A stretch of 64,000 nucleotides of DNA from Acestrorhynchus altus (GCA_034509495.1 CM067505.1:8767532-8831531), one strand, 5' to 3'; counted from the stretch's first letter, positions 37,101 through 46,634 are shown. Numbers and translations: made by a program. Notes: generated from the letters alone by a model not told the origin.

Positions 37101-40100
37101 TGCTTCTAAAATCAAGACAATTAAAAGATTGATCCTGCTGATGTAACTGTCCATGAAAGGCTTTTGGAACATTGCTGGTGAGGATTTAATTGCATTCTGC
37201 ATTAAGAAGGTTGTGATATTTGATGAGCACCATCCTACCTCGCCTTCAACTCATCACAGAAGTACTGAATGGAGCATCTTCATTCCAGAGAACACAGTTC
37301 CAGAGTTGAATGCCAGGAGGCTTCATACCTCTCTAGCCCAGACCTGGCATTAGGCATGGTCCAATAAGTTCATGTTTATGTGTTCAAAAGGGTCCTGTTC
37401 TACTGGCAGTACTTTTCTACTGGGACAAGACAAGCTTTATGTGTCTTTACATCTATGTCAGCAATGGATGCAACATAAAGTAACTGAATGCAGTGATGAT
37501 TTGAAGGGGTGTCCACAAACACTTGGACATATGGTCTGTAATGTAGCTTGAACCATTGAGTTACTTCAGCAGCTGCTCAATGACTTCTATCATAGGTGTG
37601 CTTTTACATGGACAGTTTTCCAGTTTATTTATTAATTAAAGCAAGTTCCTTCTGTGTGCTGCAGATATAGTAGATGGAGATTGGGCTGAAAATTCCTCAG
37701 AAATCTTTTTAGTATATGATTATGTAAGAGGACTGATCTGGCACATATTTATACTGAAATATTGCTGTCTTCTGATGAAAAACTCAATGAAAACTGACAC
37801 TTGCACTTGAGTAAGCCTTCGTAATTATTTAAGCTTATGTGTTTGTCATGTGACAATCAACCACCCCATGCCATACAATAAAAATATTCCCTATAATTCT
37901 ACACTTCACATCTAAATGTGATCATGCATCTGCCAAAACCCATTTACCTTGACAGCTTTTGAACAGTGCGGATTGTTATAGTTATATTTATCTTTATTAT
38001 AAATATTCCAGTATAAGGCAAGAAAGTGCATTTAGCATTTTCAGACCACTAATAGTAGCACCTTGAATAGGGGAATCTCATATTCTTAGGAGATGGCACA
38101 TTTGTTGTGTAGTGCATCCGGAAATTGTTCATAGCGCTTGACTTTTTGCACAATTTGTTATCTTACAGCCTTATTTCAAATGTTTTTCCTTAACAATTCT
38201 GCACAGAATATCCCACAATGACAAAGTGAAAAAAGTTTTCTTTAAATTATTGCAAATGTATTAAAAATAAATCACAAAAATATAACATTTTCATAAGCAT
38301 AAGTATTTACTGCCTTTTCTCAATACCTTGTTCAAGCACCTTTGGCAGCAATTACAGCCTCAAGTCTTTTTGAGTATGATACTACAAGATTGGCACACCT
38401 GTTTTTGGGAACTTTCTCCCATTGTTCTTTGCAGAACCTCTCAAGCTCAATCAATTTGATGGGGAGCATCAGTGCATAGCCATTGTTAGATATATCCATA
38501 GAGCCAATCAAGGACATTCACAGAGTTGTCCCAAAGCCACTCCTTTGTTATCTTGTGGCTGTGTGCTTGTGGCTGTGTGCTTAGAGACATTGTCTTGTTG
38601 GAAGATAAACCTTTGTCCCAGTCTGAGGACCAGAGTGTTCTGAAGCAGGTCATTATCAAGGATGTCTCTGTACATCACTGCAGTCATCTTTCTCTCGACC
38701 CTGACAAGTCTCCCAGTTCTTGCAGAAAAACATCCCCACAGCATGATGTTGCTACCACTATACATGCTTCACTATAGGAATGATATTGGCTAGGTGATGA
38801 GCAGTGCCTGGTATCCTCTAGACATGATGCTTGTCATTCAGTCCAAAAAGTTCAATCTTTTTGTTTCTCATGGTCTGAGAGTTCTTTAGATGCATATAGA
38901 TTGCTAAACCCCAGACAGGTTGTCATGTGATTTTAATTGAGGAGTGTCTTTCTTCTGGCCACTCTACAATATATACCTGATTGGTGAAGTACTGCTGAAA
39001 TGGTCATCCTTCTGTAAAGTTCTGGTCTCTCCACAGAGCAACAATGGAGCTCTTTCAGAGTTGGTCTTGGTCACCTCCCTGACTAAGGCCCTCCTACCAC
39101 TATCACTCAGTTTGGCTGGGCGGCCAGCTCTATTTAAGGATGATGGAGGTCATTGTGCTCACTGAGACCTTCAATGTAGCAGACATTTTTGTGAATCCTT
39201 CCCCAGATCTGTGTCTTGATACAATCCTATATCAGAGGTCTACAAACAATTTCTTAGACTTCATGGCTTGGTTTGTGCTCTGATATGCACTGTCCTCTAT
39301 GGGACTTTATGTAAACAGGTGTCTGCCTTTCCAAATCATATCCAATCAACTGAATTTACCACAGGTGTTCTCCAGTGAAGTTGGACATGGACACCTGAAG
39401 GAGGATCAGTGGAAAAAAGTAACAACTGAGCTCAATTTTGAGTGTCATGGCAAAGGCTGTGAATATTTATGTACAGTTGGAAAAATTCAAACCCACTTTT
39501 CTCACTTTGTCATCGTGGGGTATTGTGTGTAGAATTTTAAGCTAATGATAAATCTGTTTTGGAATGTGGCTGTGACAAAAATGTGCAAAATGTAAAGTGT
39601 TGTGAATACTTTTTGGATGCGGTGTATTTTCCCCTATATGACAAAAAAGCAGATTAACATAAATGTTGCATTAACGTTTTTGAAGGTGTGTTCTTTCTTT
39701 TTTTTTGTTTTAAACGTTTTATTTAGGACAATGGTAAACACATAACAATTCACATACATAATACAAAATATAGTAAGTAAATAATAAGGAAATATACCTT
39801 ATACAATATAACATTATACCACTGCCCATTTTAACCAAATATCTACAAAACAAACAAACAAACAAACAAAAACAACCAAACAGAAACAAATAAGGGATAA
39901 ATAAAAATAAATAAATAAGTAAATAAGGGGGGTACTAAATAGCAGTAAATAAAGTGCGCGAAATAAATAAATAATTTATAAAAAGGGGTAAAAAACAGTC
40001 AGTCATCGGGAAAAACCTTAAGTGACGCAATGTATATCAGAAGCGGATTCCATTTACGATAGAATGCGGCCGTGTCACCTTTTGTTGTAAATTTGATCTT

Positions 40101-41923
40101 TTCCAATTTTAAAAAGTAAATCACATCCCGAAACCAAGAAGAAATTGATGGAGGAGTTGGGGACTTCCATAGCAAAAGAATACGTCGCCTAGCTAGTAAA
40201 GACATGAAAGCCAAGACCCCATGTTGAAGTGTGGACAGCCCAGAGATATTTTTAGAAAAACCAAATATAGCCCCGAGCGGATTCTGGGGAATATTAACAC
40301 CGAATATTTTAGACACTGTATTGAAAAATTCAGTCCAGAATCTGCTGAGGGAGGAACAAAAAAAATACATATGGCTCAGGTTGCAGGGGGAAGCACCACA
40401 CCGATCGCATTCATCACTGATATTTGGATGGAATTTTGCTAAGTGAGACTTTGAACGATGAACTCTGTGAATGACCTTAAACTGTATTAACTGAAGTTTA
40501 GCACATGGTGCACTGGAACGTATGATGCCCGTAGCCTCGTCCCACCATTGTTCAGAAAACGTAGTACCAAGTTCCCTCTCCCAACCCTTTCTATATGTGT
40601 CCAATGTGTGCCCATCAGTACTCAATAGATGAGTATAGATCTTTGATTACAGATTTCTGAGATGAATCAATGACCAAAAGATCATCACACAATGTCTTGG
40701 CGGGAAGTGAGATGAAGCCTGGAAAAAGCGAGGATACACAGTGTCGAACCTGAAAATAACGAAACATATGTTTCCTCGACAAGCCAAAATCTGAAACTAA
40801 CTGCTGAAAACTGCGAAAAGTGCCCGCTTTGTAAAGATCTTGGAAAGAACATATAACTCTGTCTCGCCACATTTTAAAAGCTGTATCAGTCAGAGCTGGC
40901 GGGAACAGATGGTTATTTAGCAGGGGCAGGTGTGTTCTTTCTAACGGATTAGTTGACTTATTTTTACAAAGCAATACAAAATGAAATGTACATTAATTGT
41001 ACATTAATGTACATTAAACTTCATGGAGTTTTAATATTTTGTATGTAATGTTTGCAGATTTTCAGTACAGTATTAAAAATTGGCTCATTGGGTACTTGAT
41101 GTAAAGGTCTATTACAAATATTGTTCTATATGGAACAATAACCATTTGAAGCTCCTTAATTTTTAACAGTGTCAGGAAAAAAGGAATTACTAGACTGTCT
41201 GTAGCAGATGGCATTGGATTGCCTGGTTTAATAGGTCTGTTAGCACAGGGAAAACAGTAAGCTGTGCAGGAAGCAGCCACTCAACTGGTGTTGCCTACCC
41301 TAGTCTAGTCCAGCCCGAATTCTTAAAAATTCTACTGCAGCGCCTCCTAGTGGATACTATAGTGATGGCATTTTCTCTTGGCCATATGATTAGAAAAGAT
41401 CTGCCTAATGTGACCTGAACATCTTATCTCTGTGCGATGGAAAATAGATATATCCAAAATGCTAACATTTTAGGAAAAGAAAAACAGTTATTTTTAATAA
41501 AAACTTAATGTAATATTTGGTAATGTAATGAGAACTTTTAATATAATTTCAAAGTGCTATACCTTGAACAGTAGACTTTTTCATCGATGTAATGAAGGGA
41601 AAAAGTGAGGTAGAGACCTTTTAAATGACCGTGATGCTTATACTAGTAATGCAAACTAACAGAACCTTCTGGAAGCTTTGTTTTAACCCTTCTCTTATCT
41701 CTTCTCTTCTAGGTGTTATAACTGTGGTGGACCAGACCACCATGCCAAAGAATGCCAGCTACCTCCACAACCCAAGAAGTGCCATTTCTGTCAAAGCATG
41801 TCTCACATGGTAGCAAACTGTCCAATCAAAGCACAGCAGACTTCGCCAGGGTCTCAGGGAAAGCCCTCCTCCATGCTGGGAGAGACGAGCCTCACCTCGG
41901 TGCCTCCGGAGAGTTCAGATTGA
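22494..41923 (+). CDS. lin28a: lin28a, RNA-binding protein Lin-28 homolog A
   Basis: Four coding exons (22,494-22,503; 24,504-24,679; 32,931-33,109; 41,713-41,923) have consensus splice sites and matching phases (1, 0, 2), giving 191 residues. The family's mammalian LIN28A has about 209. Residues 1-28 are acidic and variable. The cold-shock domain (about 29-102) contains CKWFNVRMGFGFLSM, VDVFVHQSKLHMEGFRSLKE and KGLESLRVTGPGG. A basic linker follows (107-122). Two CCHC zinc knuckles come next: C123-C126-H131-C136 and C145-C148-H153-C158. The protein binds let-7 precursors (cold-shock domain on the loop, knuckles on GGAG), blocks their maturation, and binds many mRNAs in embryonic and germ-line cells. 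The short C-terminal tail and pdik1l linkage point to lin28a, not lin28b. All metal and aromatic residues I can check are intact. Confidence 0.97.
23068..23730. repeat. GGTTCTTT-type dispersed repeat cluster
   Basis: Many inverted GGTTCTNTA and AAAGAACC words, for example GGTTCTTTATATAACCATTA. Related pieces are at 9,340-9,395, 25,070-25,190 and 27,585-27,690. Likely MITE-derived; family not identified. Confidence 0.55.
24358..24403 (+). CDS. lin28a: possible alternative first exon of lin28a
   Basis: An ATG in CpG-rich DNA is followed by 15 codons (MTDRAVLRESPQQQQ), one further base and a GTAAGA donor. Phase 1 joins exon 2 in frame across a 100-bp intron (24,404-24,503). The start context is weak (T at -3, A at +4). 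No transcript evidence is available here, so this is a hypothesis. Confidence 0.35.
24455..24492. repeat. (CT)n microsatellite at the lin28a exon 2 acceptor
   Basis: About 19 CT units end 11 bp before the acceptor AG at 24,502-24,503, so the repeat forms the polypyrimidine tract. Confidence 0.97.
24504..24679 (+). CDS. lin28a: lin28a coding exon 2 (first half of cold-shock domain)
   Basis: The acceptor TGCTTTAAG follows a (CT)n tract; the donor is CATCAG|GTGAGT. It encodes the acidic N-terminus and the RNP1-like GFGF and VFVH strands. CpG-rich. Confidence 0.96.
29783..30235 (+). repeat. teleost dispersed repeat with (TTTACA)n head
   Basis: Opens with TTTACATTTACATTTACATT then GTGGCATTTAGCAGACGCCC, a motif common across fish genomes. 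It continues through CAGGTGAGTCTTCAGTCTGC and AGTTCGTTCCACCATTTTGG. The 73-residue ORF at 29,979-30,200 lies wholly inside this repeat and is not a host gene. Class of element not determined. Confidence 0.7.
30290..30465 (+). mobile_element. family B Tc1-like remnant (3' end)
   Basis: Contains decayed transposase-like CATGTCAGAGCTGTTTTTGG and ends with the terminal repeat TTTTAATGTTATAGCTGATC. Same family as 49,367-49,747 and 53,930-54,651. Confidence 0.6.
31014..31260 (+). mobile_element. family A fragment containing an expanded (CA)n
   Basis: Begins ATGTCCAAATGTTTGTGGAC and resumes after the microsatellite with CCTGTAGAAATGTACTGCCA, ending near GCAAATAAACATGAACCTAT. Confidence 0.7.
31085..31159. 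repeat. (CA)n microsatellite
   Basis: About 37 CA units with one CAAG interruption near 31,094, embedded in the family A fragment. Confidence 0.97.
31309..31491. mobile_element. MITE derived from a Tc1-like element
   Basis: The left end ACATCTCAAAAAATAAGAAA is mirrored by the right end TTCTAATATTTTGAGATTCT. About 180 bp, AT-rich, non-coding. Confidence 0.6.
32931..33109 (+). CDS. lin28a: lin28a coding exon 3 (rest of cold-shock domain and basic linker)
   Basis: The acceptor is CTTCTAACAG and the donor GACCG|GTGAGT (phase 2). It encodes SKLHMEGFRSLKEGEPVEF through KGDR. The linker reads KGAQKRR, two residues shorter than the KGKSMQKRR I recall for the human protein. Confidence 0.96.
35150..35625 (+). 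mobile_element. family A copy with an internal insertion
   Basis: Landmarks ACCATGCTTAATGCCAGGAA, GTTCTCTGGAATGATGGTGC and GGGTGGTGATCATCTAACAT are present, then the copy is interrupted at about 35,373-35,452 and resumes at AATGCTTTTCACATTGTATG. The end is CCAATACTTTTTGTATAGTG. Confidence 0.65.
37059..37540 (-). mobile_element. family A non-autonomous transposon, near full length
   Basis: A copy of about 480 bp with both ends visible. The left end is CAGTATGGACAAAAGTGTTG and the right end is CCACAAACACTTGGACATAT. The internal GGCATTAGGCATGGTCCAAT landmark is reversed relative to the copy at 6,860. Confidence 0.75.
38110..39626 (-). mobile_element. Tc1-like transposon with decayed transposase
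   Basis: About 1.5 kb, the normal length of a Tc1 element, bounded by TA on both sides. The inverted ends are imperfect: left GTGCATCCGGAAATTGTTCA, right (reverse complement) CACCGCATCCAAAAAGTATT. On the minus strand, transposase pieces include IMLWGCFSARTGRLVR, RFIFQQDNVSKHTA (the catalytic QQDN region) and ELERFCKEQWEKVPKNRCA to KRLEAVIAAKGA. The pieces are in different frames, and the region that should carry the last catalytic acid is unrecognisable, so it cannot be autonomous. Confidence 0.88.
38332..39420 (-). pseudogene. Tc1 transposase pseudogene
   Basis: The C-terminal end (IAAKGA, stop at 38,332) and mid-domain (38,508-38,765) are readable. The N-terminal DNA-binding part upstream to about 39,400 is fragmented by stops. 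Confidence 0.75.
39699..40927 (-). mobile_element. 5'-truncated L1-like LINE with perfect target-site duplications
   Basis: A 1.23-kb minus-strand insertion flanked by the identical 15-bp repeat AGGTGTGTTCTTTCT at 39,684-39,698 and 40,928-40,942. On the sense strand it ends in an A-rich tail (plus-strand T-run at 39,699-39,710). The coding part is the C-terminal end of a LINE reverse-transcriptase ORF. Confidence 0.9.
39999..40927 (-). pseudogene. LINE ORF2 C-terminal fragment, one frameshift
   Basis: The first part (about 40,927-40,615) includes LPLLNNHLFPPAL and FRSFQQLV. A frame change near 40,615-40,625 separates it from the second part, which has FSEQWWDEATGII, LIQFKVIHRVHRSK and a zinc-ribbon-like CDRC-x8-H-x4-C, ending at 39,999. 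Endonuclease and the main RT palm are absent because of 5' truncation. Confidence 0.85.
41713..41923 (+). CDS. lin28a: lin28a coding exon 4 (zinc knuckles, C-terminus, stop)
   Basis: The acceptor is CTTCTCTTCTAG; the TGA is at 41,921-41,923. It encodes CYNCGGPDHHAKEC, PQPKKCHFCQSMSHMVANC and a 33-residue tail ending PPESSD. The exon contains a perfect miR-125 8-mer (41,853-41,860) and a let-7 7-mer CTACCTC (41,759-41,765). Confidence 0.96.
41853..41860 (+). promoter_or_regulatory. lin28a: miR-125 8-mer inside lin28a coding sequence
   Basis: CTCAGGGA spans the S-Q-G codons of the C-terminal tail. Coding-region sites are usually weaker, so function is uncertain. Confidence 0.4.
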
Positions 41924-42009
41924 AAGCATGATAGAAAACATGGAATTGTTGTAGTCAGGGAGAAAACACACGCACCAATCACAGTTTCAGTGGAGTGCTG
42001 CTATTGGAA

Positions 42010-42017
42010 CTACCTCA
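42010..42017 (+). promoter_or_regulatory. lin28a: let-7 8-mer target site (CTACCTCA)
   Basis: Perfect complement to let-7 positions 2-8 with A opposite position 1, 87 nt after the lin28a stop codon. let-7 repression of LIN28 is established in animals. Confidence 0.8.
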
Positions 42018-42638
42018 GGTTTTTTTTCTTTTTGTGCCAACAGCATAATGAATGTCATCTCTCACTCACACAGCATTTTTGTTGATTTGAGAGATGTTTT
42101 TTGTTTTTTTAAAGTGCTTTGGTAAGATTGTTACTGCTGTTGTTTAGATGGATCTTTTGCATTTAGCTGTTATATTCCTCAACTACTCAAAAATGCAAAA
42201 TGGGAGAATGTTAAAAATAGGGATGCACTAATGTGGGAATTGTGGGTCAGTACAGATATTCAGTATGCTTAATGTGCATATCTGATACATAAACATTTAT
42301 AAAATGTAAAATTAGCTTTAATGTTACAGAGAAAATACCATATTTCTGAATGCTACTATAAAATGTTATTACTAATGCAGTATAATAAATAATATGGATG
42401 CATTTTAGTGCATTTGTCATGTAAACATTTTAGTTTCCTGAATACATATGTTTTGAAATATTGTTCAAATCTAAACAGATTGTATTATCTGTTCATATCC
42501 ATATGATTCCAATATTGTGCATCCCTAGGAATAAAAAAACTGTTCCATTTAGGAGTGATTCATGTTGGGTAACTTTTAGCTGGCTTTTTGTTTAGCTAGC
42601 AAAGTGTCTTAGATTTGTATTGAAACAATCAAAGCCTA

Positions 42639-42646
42639 TGTTTACA
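42639..42646 (+). promoter_or_regulatory. lin28a: miR-30 8-mer target site (TGTTTACA)
   Basis: Perfect miR-30 seed match; a 7-mer TGTTTAC occurs at 43,521-43,527. Chance occurrence is plausible in AT-rich sequence. Confidence 0.4.
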
Positions 42647-43715
42647 ACTTGCAATAAGCCTGGATAGTTCAATTCTTTCTAAATAATATCTCTTTTATAA
42701 TTTGAGAAAAAAATAAGTAGTATATCATTCCATTTATCAGTATTTAGCCAAAGAGTTTAAACCTCCCCTATCCCCTTTTACTAGAGATGCTATAGCTGGT
42801 TTAGGGTGCATGAGGTTTGCATTAGTAACTGTTTATTCTCTTATGCTTATCATTATTCTTTCGGCCAGTTGAATGTTAAGGTTGCTGTAAAGGAATTATG
42901 GTGCATTTCATACCACCACCATGCACTGCTGTGCAGTCAGTCAGTAATATTTAAGATTGTCAGATTACTGTAGCAGTATTTTTTCAATCTGAATCTTTAA
43001 TCTGCCTAAATCTGAATCTTGAATCCTGTACTTTTACTGACTCATTGTCCAAATTCTCCAAGGTAGTCCACCATATCAACCATATTTAGGGTTAAAATAC
43101 TAAAGTATTCTTTTAAAAATTGTGCAGTGAAGCATTTTGGGAAACCAGACTGAAGTTATCTGATTGCACTGTTGCTAGTCATTGCATTGGAGAGCCATGT
43201 TGTAGTTGGGAACTATTTAACCAGAATGATTGTTTCAGCAAACCAGTGGGTTTTATTTGTAATTGGAAAACTATTCAAAAAGCCACAGCAATAGCAAACG
43301 GTTTGTGAAGGAGATTTGCTTTCTTGACTCTGTTTTCATATTCCAGTTTAAGCGTGGACAGCAAGTTTTGTTGGAGCTGACACTGAGCTGAATTTGTTTT
43401 GGTTTAAATGTAAATACAAAATTGTAAACTTTGTAAACCATGATTATTTATTTGTCGCTCACAAGTGTATGTCAGTTAGTTATTAGAATAGCTGTCAAAT
43501 CAATAGTTTTTCAATGTTGGTGTTTACCCTATGTAGCAAACACTGGCCCCCTTTTCTGGGGACCTGCGTTTGCTGCAGTAAGCAAATTCTGACCAATGGG
43601 AAATAATCATTTTATTGAACCAAATGGTGCAATGAAGCAGCTGAATGACTCTTTCATGTTAATGTTTCAGATTGCATTTATACAGTTCAGGGTATGGAGA
43701 GTTTCTCTAGGTTTT

Positions 43716-43723
43716 CTCAGGGA
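43716..43723 (+). promoter_or_regulatory. lin28a: miR-125/lin-4 8-mer target site (CTCAGGGA)
   Basis: Perfect seed match in the 3' UTR. lin-4/miR-125 control of lin-28 is conserved from nematodes to mammals. Confidence 0.7.
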
Positions 43724-44508
43724 AAATCAGACACACAAGCTTTCTGGGGGATGCAAAACAAACTATTTGTGCAAAGACAAAGCCCCATTTTATGTGTACT
43801 GAATTTAAAGCCCAACAAACCAAATAGTTTACCGTTTTAGTAAAAACGAATGGTAAATTTTAGCATCTGGATCTATACCATAATCTGCATCTATGTTATA
43901 TTTAGGGCTGTCATCATCAAAAATGTTTCACTAATAAGTAATAAGTATTGCTGCAAGACTTCATTAACAAATTTACAAATAAATGGGAACTGGCTCTTAG
44001 GGACAGTAGAAGACAAATGTAAAATATGCATGATTGCCATGCAGCATAGTTATGATTTATTTAGATGCTAAATTAAAATCAAATAAATAGAGCAGTCATG
44101 ATGGCCCTAGTTATGACAATGATTCGTGCACATTTATGCTGCCAAATCAATCACTTTTAAAAGGAACAACCCTTACCAGCTCCAATGTTGTATGTTGTTC
44201 TTGTATAGGGACATTGTGTCTTTACCTGATAGTAATATAACTGTTTTCTGGAATTGCATGGTAGTTGGTGTTCTGTGTTAGGTAGTCCCATGTTAGGAAT
44301 GAAAGAATGGGCCCAATGGTAGCTTCTCACTTGCTACTGCCAACAGTTGTCTTGGTGATAAGACAGTACTGCAGCTGAGCATTTACTGTGTCTCTACTGT
44401 TCTTTCTTGATGTTTTAGGCTAATAGGGATTGGGTTTTCTTTTATCTATCTTTGTTTTCATAATTTGAAAATAACAAGGCCTGTACCTTGTTAAGAGTCT
44501 ATACAAGT

Positions 44509-44516
44509 CTACCTCA
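44509..44516 (+). promoter_or_regulatory. lin28a: second let-7 8-mer target site (CTACCTCA)
   Basis: Same 8-mer, again followed by GG, about 2.6 kb after the stop. Functional only if the 3' UTR extends this far. Confidence 0.65.
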
Positions 44517-44597
44517 GGATGTACTAAATGGACATTGACAGAGTCTGGCCTGGCATGATTCTTTGGGCCTCTCTAAAACAGTACATTGTCCATCTAA

Positions 44598-44599
<2 letters not shown>

Positions 44600-44695
<96 letters not shown>
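44600..44695. repeat. (GT)n microsatellite in lin28a 3' UTR
   Basis: About 47 GT units with a single TTT interruption near 44,660. Confidence 0.97.
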
Positions 44696-44696
<1 letters not shown>

Positions 44697-44924
44697 CATT
44701 TAGATTTTAGAATACAGATTATTTCAAGTATAATGGAAAAGACACCATTACGATTCAGAATTGCAATTGATGGCACTTTGATGGTAAAATCCACTCAGAG
44801 TTATTAGTATGAAGCCAAACTGTCTTATCTTTTGTTCCAGAACAGACAACACCCTACAGACAAACTGATATGAAAGCTGACAAATGACAGCTGTCAGCGA
44901 AGTGAAGACTGTCACTATTCTTAA

Positions 44925-44932
44925 ACCAAAGA
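44925..44932 (+). promoter_or_regulatory. lin28a: miR-9 8-mer target site (ACCAAAGA)
   Basis: Perfect miR-9 seed match. A 7-mer CCAAAGA is also present at 42,748-42,754. Confidence 0.45.
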
Positions 44933-45219
44933 CAAGATTGTAAAAAGAAATGGTAGAAATTGCAGAAATGTCATCACTAGATTTCAAAACTGAAAAAAGT
45001 GCAATGGGTAGTACTGTTAAGCCATCCAGTAGACCAACACATACGAATCCAAAATCTCTCAGTTAACAGTTTGCTCCACAGACACTGTGGTAAAATCTCT
45101 TTGTCTAGCAGTGATACTCAGGATTTTGTTTGATGCATAAGAAGAACTTCATGTTCTTAGTATGTCTTTCTGCTTGTGTTTTTTTTATTTTTATTATTTT
45201 GTTTTATATATCATTTTTA

Positions 45220-45221
<2 letters not shown>

Positions 45222-45287
<66 letters not shown>

Positions 45288-45300
45288 GTGTTGTGTTGTG
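45222..45300. repeat. (GT)n then (TTGTG)n microsatellite
   Basis: About 32 GT units followed by three TTGTG units. Confidence 0.96.
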
Positions 45301-45639
45301 TGGGGAGGGGGATGCTAGGGTCAGAACTGTGCATTACATTCAGTGTTTTATGATTATATGACATGTATTTTGTATTCAAGTGACCGAAGAATGTAGCCAT
45401 GTTGACTGTGGCAAACCAGTGGCTTCATTGCAGAGCCTCGTCTGAACAGCCTCTGCAATTTATATTGCGGGTTTCAACTGTTATAAACCAGCTGTTTTTT
45501 TTTTTGTTTTTTTTTTTCATTTTCAACATATTGTGACAAAGCATGCAAAGAATGTTGTGACCAAGAATGTGATTGTGTGATTATTCATGGATAAACATCT
45601 TCAAATATTATGTGTATTTTTTCTTGAGCTCACACCTAA

Positions 45640-45995
45640 GAATTGTACAGTGGGGACAAAAAATCAAAAAGGAACAGGGAGGAGTAATTATTAAACAGGA
45701 AGGGGTAATTATACAGTTATTATAAAAGGAAGGGGTAACAAAAAGTGAGCATTTACATGGGCAGTGTATGGCCAAAAACTAGCATTTAAAAGAGTTTGGA
45801 CAAAAATTAGGAAGGTAGAAAAAATGGGAATGCAAAATAAGCATTAAAATTATGTGTATAAAACTATCATTTAAAAAAGGGGAGGACACAATGGCCATAA
45901 ACTGGACATTTAAGAAAGAGGGGTAATAACTGGGCATTTCAAAAGTGGGCACAAATGGAAAAGGGAACAATTATAAAAAAGCACTATTTTGCTAA
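45640..45995. repeat. purine-rich degenerate repeat
   Basis: About 350 bp of A/G-rich plus strand with recurring GGGGTAAT, GGGCATTT and CATTTAAAA words. No coding frame and no recognised family. Confidence 0.55.
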
Positions 45996-46422
45996 AGGGG
46001 TTCAACGGAATGAGGTTTAAAATCCTCAGTGTGTGTTTTCGTGTGTGCACGCGCGCGTGGTTTCAGCGTGGTAGACCTTTAAAGGAATGTACCAACTGTG
46101 CGCGGCTGTAGGGGGGGAGGATCTTGCGTAACTTGGTTGTTTGGACGGAGAAAAGCTCTGTGGTGTGGTTTATTCAGATCGCTCACTCTGTGATCTCACT
46201 GACAGTCTATTTTCTTCACGTTTAGCTGCAGTGAAAGCAGGCTATTGTGTGGGTTTTAGTGTTGTAAGATAAAAGTTAGCTAACATTTTGTCAACGATCA
46301 GCTGATTTGTTAAGGCGTCATAGATGGTCATGCAGACGTGAGTCGGTCCATCAGTCATTTCTGGGGCAATAAACGTCGCTCAGCTTTATTTGTAACCCAA
46401 TAGAACAAGTGGCGCTGAGGTC

Positions 46423-46634
46423 GAGTCTCAAATACCCCCCGCTCCCTATGTAGTGCACAGGGTGGCTCATGAAGGAGGACTTCTATACTCAACTATCCGT
46501 TAAATATAGAAGATTAACACACGCGGTATTAAGACACTGGCTGCACGACCCCCTGTATACAATTAGCGCCTGTTTCGCTGCCGCTAACTTACAGTTAAGT
46601 GCACTAGGTAGGGTGTGTAGAGTTATTTGGACTC
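46423..46634. mobile_element. about 210-bp MITE upstream of pdik1l
   Basis: The left end GAGTCTCAAATA with CTATGTAGTGCACAGGGT is mirrored by the right end AGTGCACTAGGTAGGGTGTG and ATTTGGACTC. It lies on the edge of the pdik1l CpG island. No clear target-site duplication. Confidence 0.65.

Larger units (their letters stand above)
33110..41712 (+). other. lin28a intron 3
   Basis: An 8.6-kb intron with no host gene. Its right two-thirds is a transposon cluster: family A copies at 35,150-35,625 and 37,059-37,540, a Tc1-like element at 38,110-39,626 and a truncated LINE at 39,699-40,927. I see nothing recognisable in 33,110-35,080 or 40,943-41,712. Confidence 0.8.
41924..45600 (+). other. lin28a: lin28a 3' UTR (end approximate)
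   Basis: No coding potential for about 3.7 kb after the stop. LIN28A genes have long 3' UTRs, and this one carries two let-7 8-mers more than 2.4 kb apart plus miR-125, miR-9 and miR-30 seeds. The poly(A) site is not certain: AATAAA occurs at about 42,531 (early) and in AAATAAAT words near 43,979 and 44,085, while functional-looking sites continue to 44,932. Confidence 0.65.
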
